DNA from: WHSW01 sp963781265
GTDB taxonomy: Bacteria; Actinomycetota; Thermoleophilia; Solirubrobacterales; 70-9
Assembly: GCA_963781265.1 (NCBI GenBank)
Contig: CAWAFH010000003.1
Location: forward strand, 1-64,000
Direction of reading: 5' to 3'
DNA: 64,000 nt
In this document: in pieces, positions 8,844-18,100 of the stretch
Layout: every line of letters begins with the position of its first letter
How positions within the stretch are numbered: position 1 is the stretch's first letter
Position numbers and translations under genes: made by a program
Notes under the pieces: generated by a model
The model's database searches: none
Seen by the model: only the letters and a program-made list of their open reading frames with translations
Told to the model about the DNA's origin: nothing

Positions 8844-9329
8844 TCAGAGCATCACGTGCAGCCTGCCCCGCTCGTCCTCGAACGCGGTCGGGCCGACGGC
8901 GGTCTCCATCGACAGCGGCTCTCCCGCCAGCAAGGCGCCGAGCGCGAGTGCCGCGCCCCGCCGGGCGTGCTCGTCGGCTTCGCCGTCGTCGAGCAGCTGG
9001 GTGAGGGCGTCGATGACTCCAGGGTCGTGGTGCCTGCTGAGCGCGGCGGCCGCCTCGCGCCACACCGACGTATCGGCCCGCAGCGCTCCCAGAAGCGCCT
9101 CCGTGGCCTCGGGGGTCGCGACCCGGCCGAGGGCGAGCGCGGCCGCACGGCGGATCGGCTCCGAGTCGGAGCTGAGCGCCCGAGCGAGCGCTGGGGCGGA
9201 GTCGACATCGCCCAGGGAGCCAAGTGCCAGGGCGGCCTCGCGGCGCACCTCGACCGCTGGGTCCTCGAGCGCCCGGCGGAGGCTCGCGAGTGCGGTCGCG
9301 GTGCGGTCGGTGTGCTGATCGTCGGGCAA
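8844..9329 (-). CDS. HEAT-repeat protein
   Basis: 161-residue alpha-solenoid protein made of about four HEAT-type helical pairs, recognisable from repeated RREAALALGSLGD / RRAAALALGRVAT / RRGAALALGALLA phrases. Such proteins are protein-protein interaction scaffolds (phycobilisome lyase-like HEAT family). The only plausible in-frame start is a TTG at 9329 without a strong Shine-Dalgarno, so the N-terminus is uncertain. It is divergent from the Fe-S oxidoreductase gene. Confidence 0.75.
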   Translation of the reverse strand: MPDDQHTDRTATALASLRRALEDPAVEVRREAALALGSLGDVDSAPALARALSSDSEPIRRAAALALGRVATPEATEALLGALRADTSVWREAAAALSRHHDPGVIDALTQLLDDGEADEHARRGAALALGALLAGEPLSMETAVGPTAFEDERGRLHVML

Positions 9330-9456
9330 GGCGGGAGGCTCGGGTCGGGGCTGATCATATTCCGGCTCCGTTCACCCGAGCGCCCGGGGTCGGTTATCGT
9401 CGCCTCACGCTCGAGTCGATCCGGATCCCTGCTGTGCCGACGCCGCACGACGAGAT

Positions 9457-11517
9457 GTGCGCGTGAGTCACCTCGTCTTTCCGATCGTTTGGGGGATCGG
9501 GCTACTGACTTTCGCGGCGATCCTCGCCATCCGGATCCGGTTGCTCGTCGCCGCGCGTCCGGCGGCGCGCCTGGATCGGATCGGTGAGCGGATCAAGCGC
9601 ATGTCCGTCTACGGGCTCGGCCAGCGGAAGTTCCTGGTCGGCGAGCAGCCGGCGGGGATCGCGCACGCGGTGGTCTTCTGGGGCTTCGTCGTCCTCCTGC
9701 TGCAGGTGATCACGTTGTTCGGGCGAGCGTTCGACGCGGGCTGGGACATCCCGGGGTTCGGGGCGGACGAGCCGCTCGGCCCGCCGTTCTTCATCGCCCG
9801 CGACCTGGTCGAGGCGTGCGTGATCGTCGCTGTCACCTACATGCTCTACCGGCGGCTCGTCCTCCACGTCCCGCGGCTGTTCGGGCTCGGTCGCGCCGAG
9901 CAGCGCTATCGCGACGCGCCTCACTGGGAGGGCGTCCTGATCCTCGTCCTGATCCTGCTGATCGTGGTGGGCGGGATGCTCTACGACGCCGGCCGCCTGG
10001 TCGCCGACGACATCCACGGCAACGAGCGCAACTTCGCGCCGCTGGCTGCGCTCGTCGCCGCGGCGCTCGATGGCATCGGGGCCGACCCGGCGCGCACCGT
10101 GAGCGAGGTCGGGTGGTGGCTGCACAACGTGACCGTCCTCGTCTTCCTGTGCCTGCTGCCGCTGTCCAAGCACTTCCACGTGATCACCGCGATCCCGAAC
10201 GTGTTCTTCGCGAAGCTGCCGCCGCGCGGCGCCGCGCGGCCGCTGGCGATCGCCGACGCGCCGGCCGCTCCGGGGGCCGCGCTCGACGCTCCGCCCGCCG
10301 GCCTGGTCGGTATCGCCTCGCTCGCCGACGCCAGCTGGAAGCAGGTGCTCGACGCCTTCTCGTGCACCGAGTGCGGCCGCTGCACCGCGGTCTGCCCGGC
10401 GACGGCGAGCGGCACGCCGCTGGCGCCGCGGCAGGTGATCCTCGACATCCGCGATCGCCTCTACCAACACCCGGAGGAGCAGCGCGGCCGCAACGGTCCC
10501 ACCGAGCCGCTGATCTCCGACGAGGCCCTGTGGGCGTGCACGACCTGCATGGCCTGCGTCGAGGCGTGCCCGGTCGGGATCGAGCACGTGCCGACGATCG
10601 TCGACATGCGCCGCAACCTGGTCGACCAGGGCGAGCTCGATCCGCTGCTTCAGCAGACGCTCGAGAACTACGGCAAGCAGGGCAACTCCTACGGCAAGTC
10701 GGCACGCCAGCGGGCCCGCTGGACCAGGGGCCTCGACTTCAAGATCCCTGACGCGCGCGCCGAGCCCGTGGAGTACCTGTGGTTCGTCGGCGACTTCGCC
10801 TCCTTCGACGAGCGGGTGCAACTCGCATCACACGGCGTGGCGCGGATCCTCCATGACGCCGGCGTCTCGTTCGGGCTCCTCTACGAGGGCGAGCGCAACG
10901 CCGGCAACGACGTGCGCAGGGTCGGCGAGGAGGGCCTGTTCGAGATGCTGGTCGAGCAGAACATCGGCGTGCTCGCCGAGGCGCAGTTCGAGGCGATCTT
11001 CACGACCGACCCGCACTCGCTGAACACGCTGCGCAACGAGTATCCCCACTACGGGCTCTCGAAGCCGGTCTATCACTACACCGAGCTGCTCGCCGACCTC
11101 GTCGCGCGGGACGTGATCTCGCTGCGCACCCCGCTGTCCGGGACGCGGGTCACCTACCACGACCCCTGCTATCTCGCCCGCTACAACCGGATCACCGAGG
11201 CGCCCCGGACCCTGATCGAGGCGACCGGCGCCGAGCTCGTCGAGATGCCGCGCAACCGGACGAACACGTTCTGCTGCGGCGCCGGCGGCGGGCGGATCTG
11301 GATGATGGACGAGGCCGAGATCGCCGAGCGACCGAGCGAGCAGCGAATCCGCGAAGCCCAGACGCTGGGCGAGCTCGACTACTTCCTGGTCAGCTGCCCG
11401 AAGGACCTGGCGATGTACTCGGACGCCGCCAAGGTGGTCGGTGCCGACTTCGAGGTCGCCGAACTGACCGCGCTGATCGAGCGGGCGCTCGCCGCCGCCG
11501 AACCGGTCACTCCTTGA
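9457..11517 (+). CDS. Membrane-bound Fe-S oxidoreductase, ETF:quinone oxidoreductase type (EMO/DUF224-like)
   Basis: 686 residues. The N-terminus holds about five membrane helices resembling the NarI gamma-subunit cytochrome b fold. Next come two 4Fe-4S ferredoxin clusters (CTECGRCTAVCP and CTTCMACVEACPVG), and the C-terminal half has heterodisulfide-reductase CCG domains (DPCYLARYN, FCCGAGGGRIW). Such proteins pass electrons from electron-transfer flavoprotein to membrane quinone. This role fits the adjacent etfA/etfB and the acyl-CoA dehydrogenase. The GTG start is supported mainly by frame and family fit. Its last 11 bases overlap the end of the convergent etfA. Confidence 0.88.
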   Translation: MRVSHLVFPIVWGIGLLTFAAILAIRIRLLVAARPAARLDRIGERIKRMSVYGLGQRKFLVGEQPAGIAHAVVFWGFVVLLLQVITLFGRAFDAGWDIPGFGADEPLGPPFFIARDLVEACVIVAVTYMLYRRLVLHVPRLFGLGRAEQRYRDAPHWEGVLILVLILLIVVGGMLYDAGRLVADDIHGNERNFAPLAALVAAALDGIGADPARTVSEVGWWLHNVTVLVFLCLLPLSKHFHVITAIPNVFFAKLPPRGAARPLAIADAPAAPGAALDAPPAGLVGIASLADASWKQVLDAFSCTECGRCTAVCPATASGTPLAPRQVILDIRDRLYQHPEEQRGRNGPTEPLISDEALWACTTCMACVEACPVGIEHVPTIVDMRRNLVDQGELDPLLQQTLENYGKQGNSYGKSARQRARWTRGLDFKIPDARAEPVEYLWFVGDFASFDERVQLASHGVARILHDAGVSFGLLYEGERNAGNDVRRVGEEGLFEMLVEQNIGVLAEAQFEAIFTTDPHSLNTLRNEYPHYGLSKPVYHYTELLADLVARDVISLRTPLSGTRVTYHDPCYLARYNRITEAPRTLIEATGAELVEMPRNRTNTFCCGAGGGRIWMMDEAEIAERPSEQRIREAQTLGELDYFLVSCPKDLAMYSDAAKVVGADFEVAELTALIERALAAAEPVTP

Positions 11518-12445
11518 GCCGGGCGGTGAGCTCGTCGGCGACGTCGATCAGATCGGCGACGATCCCGTAGTCGGCGATATTGAAGATCGCCGCCCCGGGA
11601 TCCGTGTTGACGGCGACGATCAGCTCAGCTCCCTGCATCCCCTCGACGTGCTCCGGCGCCCCGGAGACCCCGAGCGCCAGATACAGCTTCGGCTTCACGG
11701 TCGCGCCCGACTTTCCGATCTGCCGCGCCTTCGGCAGCCAGCCCGAGTCGATCACCGGCCGCGAGGCCCCGAGCTCGGCGCCGAGCGCCTCGGCGAGCTC
11801 CTCGGCGATCGGAACATCGTCGGCGCCCCCAATGCCGCGGCCGACGCAGACGATCCGCTCGGCCTTCGTCAGGTCGACGCCCTCGTCCGCAGGCACGACC
11901 GGTTCCACAAACGCCGTCCTCAGGTTGTCCAGTTCCGGGGGCGGCGGCAGCTCGATGCGCTCGCCCCGCCCGGCCGCCTGCGGCTGATCGTGCAGCGCCG
12001 TCGTGTTGATCGCGAACATCGCCGGCAGCGGGGTGCGCGCGGTCGCCTCGAGCTGTCCCCCGTAGATGCCGCTGATCGACTCCGCCTCGCCGTCCTCGAT
12101 CGCCACGGCGGCGCAGTAGCCGACGAAGGGAAGGCTGGCCGCGGCCGCGGCCGCGGCCCCGAGGTCGAGTCCGGCCGTCGTGTTCTCGAGCAGGGTGAGG
12201 TCGGGGCCGCGCTCGGCGATCGCCGCCGCGAGGACCGCCTGGTGGGCTTCCGGGAGGTAAGGCGAGAGCGCCGGGTGCGAGACCTCGAGGACCACGTCGG
12301 CGGCGCTCAGCTCTGCGGCGCCGGCCGGCTGATCGCCGGCGACGAGGGCAACCAGTGACCCGCCCGTGGCGTCAGCCAACGGCCGGGCGAAGGCGAGCAG
12401 CCGGTCGTTGAGCGGCGATTCGAGGTAAACGAGGACGTCGCCCAT
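11507..12445 (-). CDS. etfA: Electron transfer flavoprotein alpha subunit
   Basis: 312-residue ETF alpha (FixB) protein. The C-terminal FAD domain is characteristic: SGAPEHVEGMQGAELIVAVN followed by TDPGAAIFNIADYGIVAD. It binds the redox FAD and carries electrons from acyl-CoA dehydrogenases to the membrane oxidoreductase encoded convergently. Its ATG shares one base with the etfB stop codon (TGATG), so etfB and etfA are coupled. Confidence 0.93.
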   Translation of the reverse strand: MGDVLVYLESPLNDRLLAFARPLADATGGSLVALVAGDQPAGAAELSAADVVLEVSHPALSPYLPEAHQAVLAAAIAERGPDLTLLENTTAGLDLGAAAAAAASLPFVGYCAAVAIEDGEAESISGIYGGQLEATARTPLPAMFAINTTALHDQPQAAGRGERIELPPPPELDNLRTAFVEPVVPADEGVDLTKAERIVCVGRGIGGADDVPIAEELAEALGAELGASRPVIDSGWLPKARQIGKSGATVKPKLYLALGVSGAPEHVEGMQGAELIVAVNTDPGAAIFNIADYGIVADLIDVADELTARLKE

Positions 12446-13215
12446 CAGCCCGCCACAGCTCCACGTTCGCGCAGCATGGCCAGCAGCTGCTGGGCGACCT
12501 GCTCGGCGTCGCCCTCGAGCATCGTCGCCTGGGCCTGCGGCGTCGGGCGCGCCAGCGAGATCACCTTCGACGCCGCGGTGGGCGCCTCGACGCTGACCTC
12601 GAGCGTCGCGGGATTCGCTTCGGTCATCGCCTGGCGGAGCCGGCCCATCGCCACGTAGCGGGGCGGTGAGCTTGCCGATTGGACCCCGACCACAGCGGGC
12701 AGCTGAAGGCCGAGCACGGCGAGGCGCCCGCCGGCGTATTCCTGCACGACCCGCGCGGTCCCGTCGGCCAGCGTGACCCCGACGACGACGCTCGCCTGCG
12801 GCCAGCCGAGCGTCGCGGCGAGGTAGGGCGCCGTTTGGCCGAAGACGTCGGTCGGCGTCTGGACGCCGGTCAGGACGAGGTCCGGAGCCAGCTCGCGAAA
12901 CGCCTCGGCGAACGCGAGCGCCGCCGTCCGCGTGTCGTAGGCGTCGATCTCGCCCGCCTCGACGACGACCAGCCGGTCGGCCCCGCGCGCGTACGCCACG
13001 CGCAGGGCCTGGTCGATCCCCTCCGCCCGCAGCCCCACGGCGGTCACCGTGGCACCGCTGGCCTCCTTGATCAGCACCGCCTCTTCGAGCGCCTGGTCGT
13101 CGAACTCGTTGACGACCATCTCGACGAGCTCGCGATCGATGCCGGTGCCGCGCTCGTCGACTTCGAGCTCATCACCGGCCTTCGGCATCAGCCGAAGCGC
13201 GACCGCGACGTTCAT
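12445..13215 (-). CDS. etfB: Electron transfer flavoprotein beta subunit
   Basis: 256-residue ETF beta (FixA) protein, starting MNVAVALRLMPKAGDELEV. The conserved ETF beta signature region with FDDQALEEAVLIKE and the AMP-binding loop phrase GVQTPTDVFGQTAPYLAATLGWPQA (shown in two parts: GVQTPTDVFGQ, APYLAATLGW) are visible. The start at ATG 13215 removes an upstream open stretch with no family similarity. It heads a two-gene operon with etfA and is divergent from the acyl-CoA dehydrogenase gene; the 258-bp gap between them should hold both promoters. Confidence 0.93.
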   Translation of the reverse strand: MNVAVALRLMPKAGDELEVDERGTGIDRELVEMVVNEFDDQALEEAVLIKEASGATVTAVGLRAEGIDQALRVAYARGADRLVVVEAGEIDAYDTRTAALAFAEAFRELAPDLVLTGVQTPTDVFGQTAPYLAATLGWPQASVVVGVTLADGTARVVQEYAGGRLAVLGLQLPAVVGVQSASSPPRYVAMGRLRQAMTEANPATLEVSVEAPTAASKVISLARPTPQAQATMLEGDAEQVAQQLLAMLRERGAVAG

Positions 13216-13473
13216 GCGCGGGCACCAGCCGGCTCGTCCACGAGGCGTACGATTGGAGGACCGAGCGGCTCTTCTTGCCGTGGTGTTGAAAGCGAGGTCG
13301 TTACGCCAGACCTTATTCCAGTTCCGACGCCGGCGGCTCCCTGGCCCGTGACGAATCCGCGCCACGGCATCAGTAGTCGCTCCGCGCCCAACCTGCGGGT
13401 CGGGTACCGATGGCGGGGCGGCCACGGCGTGGGAGGCTCACGAGCGGGGATTCGAGGAGAAGGAGCCGGCCTG

Positions 13474-15129
13474 ATGGCGAACGAGCTCAACGCCGAGATG
13501 TTGGGCGTCGCGCTGAAGTCGATCGACGAGTTCGCGGCACGCGAGCTGCCGGATTCGCTGCTGATCGAGCTCGACGAGCGTGACGAGTTCCCTGAGGAGC
13601 TCGTCCGCCGGATGTCGTCGGGCGATGAGCTCGGTATCCAGCTCTTATTCGTGCCCTACGAGTACGGGGGCATGGGCGGCGGCGCGTTCGATGTCTACCG
13701 CGTCTGCGAGCGGATGGCGGCGATCGATGTCGGGCTGGCGACGTCGGAGCTGGCGACGTTCCTCGGCAGCGACCCGATCCGGGTCGGTGGGACGGAGGAC
13801 CAGCGGCGCGAGTACATGAGCCAGATCGCCCAGGAGGGAATCCTGTTCGCCTACGGCGCCACCGAGCCTGAGGCGGGCAGCGACCTGGGGGCGCTGAAGA
13901 CGACCGCGGAGCGGGTCGGCGAGAACGGCGCCGTGACCGGCTACCGGATCACCGGTGGCAAGCAATGGATCAGCAACGGCGGGGTGGCGGACCTCTACAC
14001 GATCCTCGCCCTCGCTCCCGACGGGCCGAGCTGGTTCGTGGTCGAAGCGGGCGCCGACGGTTTCACCCACGGCAAGCACGAGGACAAGCACGGGATCCGG
14101 CTCAGCAACACCGCGGCGCTGTTCTTGGACAACGTCTACGTCGACGCCGATCGGCTGGTCGGCGGGGTCGAGGGCCAGGGCCTGGTCCAGGCCCAGCAGG
14201 TGTTCGGCTACACGAGGCTGATGGTGGCCGCGTTCGGACTCGGCGCGGGCTGGGCGGCGCTCGATCGCGCGATCCCCTACTCGCGCAAGCGCGTCCAGGC
14301 CGGCGGGCCGCTGTCGGAGAAGGAGGGCTACACGCACAAGCTGATCGTTCCCCACGCGGTCGCTCTGGAGGCGTCGAGGGCCGCGATCGAGGAGACCGCC
14401 GAGCGGCTCGACGCGGGCGAGGGGCAGCTGAACGTCGAGGGAGCGATCGCGAAGCTGCTCGCGACCGAGGCCGGTGACGCGGCGGCCGACGCGGCGATCC
14501 AGGCCCACGGCGGCTACGGCTACACGCACGACTACATGGTCGAGAAGATCAAGCGCGACGTTCGGATCACGACGATCTATGAGGGCACCTCGGAGATCAT
14601 GGAGATCACGATCGGGCGCGGTCGCTGGCAGGAGCACCTGAAGTCCGGCGGCGACTACTACCACGCCAGCGCCCGCGAGCTGGAAGCGCTCCACGCCGAG
14701 CAGCCGACGGTCGGCGCCGACACCGCCGCGCTCGCCCACCACGCGCTCGCGGAGCTGCTCGAGCGCTGTCGGGTCGAGAGGTTGACCCGCCATCAGCACA
14801 TCCTGATGCGCCTCGGCGCCCTGATCGCGCAGGCGGAGGGGGCGGCGGCGTTCGCGAGGCGCGCACGGCGGGCCGCGGACAAGGAGCTGGACCCGAAGGC
14901 GTCGAAGCGCCTGCGGGCGGGCCCGCTGGCGGCGATGAGCCGCGTCTACGCGCGCGGCGCGGCGTTGGCGATCGCGACCGAGGGCGTCCGCTGGGTGGCG
15001 GGGGCCGGCGGTGACCTCGACGAGCTCGAGCGGCGCCTCGACATCGGATCGATCCACCGCGCCCAGGGCGAGCTGCTCGCCGACCTCGGGGAGGTCACCG
15101 AAGCGGTCTACGGGCGCATGAGGCCCTGA
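13474..15129 (+). CDS. Acyl-CoA dehydrogenase family protein
   Basis: 551-residue flavin acyl-CoA dehydrogenase. It shows the FAD/substrate region (YGATEPEAGSDLGALKT), KQWISNGG, the arginine-rich middle domain and the C-terminal catalytic segment IYEGTSEIMEITIGR, where the Glu of YEGTSE is the expected general base. A C-terminal extension of about 150 residues (helical, ending EAVYGRMRP) makes it longer than standard 380-residue enzymes. ATG 13474 is preceded by GAGGAGAAGGAG. Only 27 bases separate it from the megasynthase start, so it is probably the first gene of the lipid operon and feeds electrons to the nearby ETF. Confidence 0.9.
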   Translation: MANELNAEMLGVALKSIDEFAARELPDSLLIELDERDEFPEELVRRMSSGDELGIQLLFVPYEYGGMGGGAFDVYRVCERMAAIDVGLATSELATFLGSDPIRVGGTEDQRREYMSQIAQEGILFAYGATEPEAGSDLGALKTTAERVGENGAVTGYRITGGKQWISNGGVADLYTILALAPDGPSWFVVEAGADGFTHGKHEDKHGIRLSNTAALFLDNVYVDADRLVGGVEGQGLVQAQQVFGYTRLMVAAFGLGAGWAALDRAIPYSRKRVQAGGPLSEKEGYTHKLIVPHAVALEASRAAIEETAERLDAGEGQLNVEGAIAKLLATEAGDAAADAAIQAHGGYGYTHDYMVEKIKRDVRITTIYEGTSEIMEITIGRGRWQEHLKSGGDYYHASARELEALHAEQPTVGADTAALAHHALAELLERCRVERLTRHQHILMRLGALIAQAEGAAAFARRARRAADKELDPKASKRLRAGPLAAMSRVYARGAALAIATEGVRWVAGAGGDLDELERRLDIGSIHRAQGELLADLGEVTEAVYGRMRP

Positions 15130-15156
15130 GGAGAGCCGAGACGAGGCCGAGCTGAG

Positions 15157-18100
15157 ATGACCGATCCACTCGACAACGCCGCCGCGATCGTTGGCGTCGG
15201 CGCGATCATGCCCGATGCCCCGGATCGGGCGGCGTTCTGGCACAACGTGACCAGCGGCCGCTACTCGATCAGCGAGGTCGATCCCGAGCGCTGGGACCCG
15301 GCGCTCTACTACGACCCCGATCCGAAGGCGCCCGAGAAGACGTATTCGAAGATCGGCGGCTGGGTCCGGGAATGGGACTGGGACCCGTTCGCCTGGAAGC
15401 TGCCGATTCCGCCGAAGGTGAGCGAGGGGATGGACGACGCCCACAAGTGGGCGGTCGGGTGCACGCGGATGGCGCTGAGCGACGCCGGCTGGCCGGATCG
15501 GCCGCTGGACCTCGATCGCACCGCGGTGATCATCGGCAACGCCCTCTCGGGCGAGAAGCACTACCTGACCGCGCTGCGGATCATGTTCCCCGACCTCGCG
15601 CGCGAGCTCGAGCGCACGGCGGGCTTCGCCGCGCTGCCCGCGGAGGTGCGCGCGACGATCGAGGGCGAGCTGCGCGCCAACATCAACGCCTGGCTGCCGG
15701 CGATCACCGAGGACACGATGCCGGGCGAGCTCGGCAACTGCATCGCCGGCCGGATCGCCAACCTGTTCAACCTCCACGGCCCCAACTTCACCACCGATGC
15801 GGCCTGCGCCTCGGCGCTGGCGGCGATGGACGCGACCGTCGACGGGCTGCTCGCCCACGAGTTCGACGTCGCGATCACCGGCGGGATCGATCGCAACATG
15901 GGCGCCCACACGTTCGTCAAGTTCTGCGCGATCGGCGCGCTCTCGCCGACCGGCACGCGCCCGTACTCGGAGGGCGCCGACGGCTTCGTGATGGGCGAGG
16001 GCGCGGCGCTGTTCATCGTCAAGCGGCTTGCCGACGCCGTCCGCGACGAGGACCGGATCTACGCCGTCGTCCGCGGTGTCGGCAGCGCCAGCGACGGCAA
16101 GGGCAAGGGGATCACAGCCCCGAACCCGGTCGGGCAGCGGTTCGCGGTCGAGCGGGCGTGGCGGAACGCGGGACTGTCGCCGGCGGAGTGCACCCTGATC
16201 GAGGGGCACGGCACCTCGACCAGCGTCGGCGACGCGGTCGAGCTGAGCAGCCTGATGGAGGCCTTCTCCGGCGCGCACGCGCCGCCGGGTTCGATCGCGC
16301 TCGGATCGGTGAAGTCGAACATCGGCCACCTGAAGGGCGCGGCGGGCGCGGCGGGGATGCTGAAGACGACGCTCGCGCTCCACGACAAGGTGCTGCCGCC
16401 GAGCCTCAACTTCGAGCGGCCCAACTCGAATCTGGACTGGAGCGCGTCGCCGTTCGCGGTCAACACCGAGCTGCGCGACTGGGACGTCGCCGCCGACCGG
16501 GCGCGCGTCGCGGGCGTGAGCGCGTTCGGCTTCGGCGGCACCAACTTCCATCTGGTCATGGAGGAGTACGTGCCCGGCCGTTACACGACCAACGGCGATC
16601 GCTCCTCGGTGGCCGTGCCGGCGCCGGTCGAGCCCATGCGCGTGAGCGAGCCGCGGGGTCCCGCGCCGGCGAAGCCGCCGCTGCGCGGCGCGCTCGTGCT
16701 CGGCGCCGAGGACGAGGCCGGGCTGGCGAACGCGCTGCGGACCGAGCTGGCGGAGGCACGCCAGGGACGCCACCTCGACCCGACGGCTCCCAGCAGCGAC
16801 GTGCTGAGGGCGCCCGAGCGGATCGCGATCGATTACGCCGACGGCCCCGACCTGGTGGCGAAGGCGGAGCTTGCGTCGCGGGCGCTGGACGCGGGCAACC
16901 CCGCCGCCTGGCCGGCGCTGCGCGCTCGCGGCATCCACCGCGGCAGCGGCAGCCCCGGCAAGGTCGCGTTCCTGTACACGGGCCAGGGCTCGCAGTACGC
17001 GAACATGATCGCCGAGCTGCACCGGCGAGAGCCCGTGGTCGCGGAGCTGTTCGAGGAGGCCGACGCGATCATGGCTCCGCTGCTCGAGGGCCGCCGCCTA
17101 TCCGACATCGTCTTCGCCGACCCGCAGGATCCGGCGGCGATGGCGCGGGCGGAGGAGGAGCTCCGCCGGACCGAGATCCAGCAGCCGGCCGTGATCACCG
17201 TCGACACCGCGCTCACGCGCCTGCTCGGCGAATACGGGATCGCCCCCGATCTGGTCATGGGTCACTCGGTTGGCGAGTACGCGGCCCTTGTCCGCGCCGG
17301 CGCGCTCTCGTTCGACGATGCGCTCGAGGCCGTCAGCGCGCGGGGGCGGGAGATGGCAAGCCTTCGGATCGAGGACCCCGGGGCGATGGCCGCGGTGATG
17401 GCGCCGCTGGCGGAGGTTGAGGAGATCGTCGCCGAAACCGAGGGCTACGTCGTGCTCGCCAACATCAACTCGACCCATCAGGTCGTGCTCGGCGGCGCCA
17501 CCGAGGCGGTCGCTCGGGCGGTGGCCGCGGTCCAGGAGCGTGGACATACCGCGATCCCGCTCCCGGTCAGCCACGGCTTCCACACCGAGATCGTGGCGCC
17601 GGCGAGCGGGCCGCTGCGGGAGATGCTCCAGCGCCTCGGCTTGCGGTCGCCGCAGCTGCCGATCGTCGCCAACGTCAACGGTGAGCTCTATCCGTCGGGC
17701 GAGGGCGCCGTCGAGCAGATGCTCGACATGCTCAGCCGCCAGGTCGCCTCGCCGGTGCAGTTCCTGAAGGGGCTGCGCACGCTTTACGACGAGGGCGCGA
17801 GGATCTTCGTCGAGGTCGGCCCGAAGCACGCGCTCCAGGGCTTCGCCTCGGATGTGCTCGGCGACGACGCGATCGTCAGCCTCGCCAGCAACCACCCCAA
17901 GCAGGGCGACGTGCCGACCTTCAACAACGCCCTCTGCGGCCTCTGGGCCGCCGGCCTCGGCAGCGGACGGGATCCCGTCCAGCGCGAGGCCGTCGAGCTG
18001 CAGGCCGGCGCGACCGCGCAGCCGCATCCACGGGCTGCGCGCGAGGCGCGTGCGCGCCGGGCGCCCGCCGAGCCCGCGCCCCGGACTGACGCTGAGCCGG

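Noticed and set aside
13645..17022. Very long open frame on the minus strand opposite the acyl-CoA dehydrogenase and KS genes (others at 18169-19923, 21076-22869, 24057-26975, 27165-29357).
   Set aside because: Composition is Arg/Asp/His/Val-rich without motifs and each lies exactly over a well-supported gene on the other strand. GC-rich codon bias alone creates such frames.
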